NCBI GenBank assembly: GCA_964634555.1
Contig: CAZWJJ010000021.1
Coordinates: 1 to 13,163 of the forward strand
DNA length: 13,163 nucleotides
Reading direction: 5' to 3'
Origin: JACQCV01 sp964634555
Lineage (GTDB): Bacteria; Patescibacteriota; Minisyncoccia; Phycocordibacterales; UBA12445
Part shown: positions 11,948 to 13,163 of the stretch, piece after piece
How positions within the stretch are numbered: the stretch's first letter is position 1
How the letters are laid out: each line of letters starts with the position of its first letter
Position numbers and translations under genes: made by a program
The notes under the pieces: generated by a model
Database searches by the model: none
What the model was told of the DNA's origin: nothing
Seen by the model: the letters and a program-made list of their open reading frames with translations, nothing else

Positions 11948-12250
11948 GTGGAAAAAGTCGGACCAAATTCAGAAAAAAGCACAGGGCCGCTGATTGGCTC
12001 TATAATAGTTGTTATCCTGCTTTTGGCCGGCGGTTATTATTCCTTGCAAAAGAGCAGTAGTCTGATGAGGGTTGAGATCTCGCAACCGGCTGCTGTCGAT
12101 ATCTCGACTCAGCCTGTTCCTATAATTAGCCCGCCCGCTACTCCACCTCAAGTATCCACCAAGATCAAAGATATAGAGGCCGATGCAAATAATGTTGATG
12201 TCTCTTCAGTTGATTCGGGTTTGGAAAATCTTGATTTGTTGGTGAAATAG
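11948..12250 (+). CDS. small single-pass membrane protein, unknown function
   Basis: A 100-residue protein with a GTG start, a short N-terminal segment, one membrane helix (about 14-33), a proline-rich linker (55-70) and an acidic C-terminal motif from 71 to 97 (TKIKDIEADANN, then repeated V/L-D-S). No cysteine or catalytic motif is visible. It follows the secreted helical gene by 16 bp with no strong ribosome site (AAGG is 14 nt away), so translational coupling is possible. It is followed within 25 bp by the bidirectional terminator. Together with its neighbour it may form an envelope pair; this is inference. Confidence 0.75.
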   Translation: MEKVGPNSEKSTGPLIGSIIVVILLLAGGYYSLQKSSSLMRVEISQPAAVDISTQPVPIISPPATPPQVSTKIKDIEADANNVDVSSVDSGLENLDLLVK

Positions 12251-12274
12251 CTTTTTCTATCTCAGCAATAAAAC

Positions 12275-12295
12275 AGCCCCGCGTAGTGCGGGGCT
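12275..12295. terminator. bidirectional intrinsic terminator
   Basis: AGCCCCGC (12275-12282) and GCGGGGCT (12288-12295) form an 8-bp GC-rich stem with a 5-nt loop between convergent genes. On the minus strand it is followed by GTTTTATT; on the plus strand only by TTT. It should stop the minus-strand transcript well and the plus-strand transcript moderately. Confidence 0.85.
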
Positions 12296-12309
12296 TTGGC
12301 GGGCGTTAT

Positions 12310-12777
12310 TTAGATGTCTAATGGGTCAAGATCGTCGTCATAAAAGCGATGGCCTGGCACGTCGAGCGGATCGCGCTGGTGGCGGTGATGCCTGCCTCCT
12401 CCCTCATCTGATTGATTTTCCAGACGCCTGATATACTCCTCTTCTTCCTCGTCCGGGTCCCCCCAATTTTCGAACTCTGTTTCGATGAAATCTAAGTCCT
12501 CATCGATTTTGAGCATGGTATCTTTGAATTCCATGTATAGCTGCAATCGTCTTTCTGCCCAGGCGATATCTTTCTGCAACTCGATGTAATATTCTCGATC
12601 TTTCTCGATATCCTCAATATCTCGTAGTATTTCGTCTATTTCTTTCTCGATTTTTTTGAGCCAGCGTCTGAAGGCGCGATACTTCAATTCATCGCTCGCC
12701 TCTTTTACGGCGAGATTTTCTAGATATTGGCCATCTCGCCGTCGGGGCAAGAAAGAAGTTTCGTAATGGCTAGCCAT
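12310..12777 (-). CDS. acidic coiled-coil protein with His-rich tail, unknown function
   Basis: A 155-residue soluble protein of no recognised family. A basic N-terminus (PRRR at 11-14) is followed by a long charged helix, probably coiled coil, from about 23 to 104, then an acidic patch (DPDEEEEE, 107-114). The tail has a His/Arg-rich stretch (GGGRHHRHQR, 126-135) and two copies of DPLD followed by a branched hydrophobic residue (136-140 and 151-155, the latter being the very C-terminus). The ATG at 12777 follows AGGGAGG by 3 nt, a strong ribosome site. It is a single gene, divergent from the partial gene at 12950, and ends at a bidirectional terminator. The repeated tail motif may be a short peptide recognised by a partner. 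Confidence 0.8.
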   Translation of the reverse strand: MASHYETSFLPRRRDGQYLENLAVKEASDELKYRAFRRWLKKIEKEIDEILRDIEDIEKDREYYIELQKDIAWAERRLQLYMEFKDTMLKIDEDLDFIETEFENWGDPDEEEEEYIRRLENQSDEGGGRHHRHQRDPLDVPGHRFYDDDLDPLDI

Positions 12778-12860
12778 ACGCCTCCCTGTTTTACTTGTGA
12801 ATGATCTATAAAGCTTCGACTACACTAACATATCTAATGTCACTAAGTCAAGATCAGATA

Positions 12861-12890
12861 TTGACAGTCTAGCATATATCAGTGTATAAT
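12861..12890 (+). promoter_or_regulatory. near-consensus promoter of the truncated gene
   Basis: Consensus TTGACA (12861-12866), an 18-nt spacer and consensus TATAAT (12885-12890), the best sigma-70 type match in the window. The expected start is near 12897, about 50 nt before the ATG. The leader shares AAACAGGCT (12905-12913) with the leader of the gene at 9282 (9235-9243). Confidence 0.8.
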
Positions 12891-12949
12891 ATGCACGGAA
12901 TTGAAAACAGGCTTGTAAATTAAGGGCGTAGTCGCTCACAGGGGGTGTT

Positions 12950-13163
12950 ATGGCAACTTTGTATGATCTTATGCTCGATAACAAGATTCGTCCAAGCGAT
13001 CTGAACTTGGAGTCCAAGTTCAACGGAAGCAGGTTTGAAAAAGCTCAGGATGAGTGGCTAGCTGAGATCGTTGTTCGTTTCTGTTTTCATGCGAACGTCG
13101 ATTCATGGGCTTTTACCCTTGAGGACGGTGCGACTTTTTTTTGTACTACTCCTATTAATCCCG
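12950..13163 (+). CDS. hypothetical protein, 5' part only, runs off the window
   Basis: An open reading frame of 71 codons without a stop to the end of the window. It starts MATLYDLMLD and contains a mixed polar segment, two cysteines (C45, C65) and aromatic residues; no membrane helix or signal peptide is seen. I do not recognise a family. Support is strong for such a fragment: an almost perfect promoter, a purine-rich AGGGGG ribosome site at 12940-12945, and uninterrupted coding. The gene is divergent from the acidic coiled-coil gene, 172 bp away. The other end lies outside the window, so length and domain content are unknown. Confidence 0.7.
   Translation, partial: MATLYDLMLDNKIRPSDLNLESKFNGSRFEKAQDEWLAEIVVRFCFHANVDSWAFTLEDGATFFCTTPINP

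Noticed and set aside
12820..13023. 67-codon minus-strand frame at the right end
   Set aside because: It overlaps the near-consensus promoter and the start of the better supported plus-strand gene, and has no ribosome site.

Overview
The window looks like a chromosomal segment of a Candidate Phyla Radiation / Patescibacteria bacterium, most likely Parcubacteria-like. This is inferred from gene content and protein style: a LysM-M23 peptidase, a shortened NusA without C-terminal repeats, a DksA-type protein with a degenerate zinc finger, a NYN-domain protein beside pnp, and several small coiled-coil or single-pass membrane proteins of unknown function. Base composition is moderate to AT-rich. 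Stops include TGA, so the standard bacterial code applies. No single marker fixes the phylum, and no rRNA or tRNA gene was seen.

Layout. Bases 1-527 are non-coding and carry repeats and a promoter. A secreted LysM/M23 peptidase (528-1652, +) converges across a repeat-filled spacer on a minus-strand block. In transcription order that block is rpsO (8941-8678), a NYN nuclease-like gene (8570-8028), pnp (8001-5866), a soluble coiled-coil gene (5816-5241), a coiled-coil/membrane gene (5235-3925), a DksA/TraR-type gene (3885-3511) and a ComM/YifB-type AAA ATPase (3437-1890). rpsO and pnp keep the classical bacterial order with a NYN gene inserted. From 9000 to 10090 there is little coding capacity: two repeat families and one self-contained small membrane-protein gene (9282-9545) with promoter, Shine-Dalgarno and terminator. 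Then come nusA (10090-11319, +) and two small envelope-protein genes (11350-12250). These converge at a bidirectional terminator with an acidic coiled-coil gene (12777-12310, -). A truncated gene with a near-consensus promoter begins at 12950 and runs off the window.

Functional themes. rpsO, pnp, the NYN protein and nusA all concern RNA: ribosome assembly, transcription elongation and RNA decay. The DksA-like protein probably tunes RNA polymerase. ComM and the LysM peptidase fit DNA uptake and cell-wall work. The two adjacent coiled-coil genes share a sequence motif and may form an uncharacterised envelope-linked assembly.

Most noteworthy: (1) several minus-strand genes have a -10-like box 6-10 nt before the ATG and no clear leader, suggesting leaderless transcripts, while the isolated small genes carry strong Shine-Dalgarno sites; (2) a palindromic repeat family of about ten recognisable copies, mostly paired in opposite orientation, with one pair inside the predicted nusA leader; (3) the two-gene coiled-coil module; (4) a run of ten Ns in pnp that looks like two overlapping contig ends rather than missing sequence.
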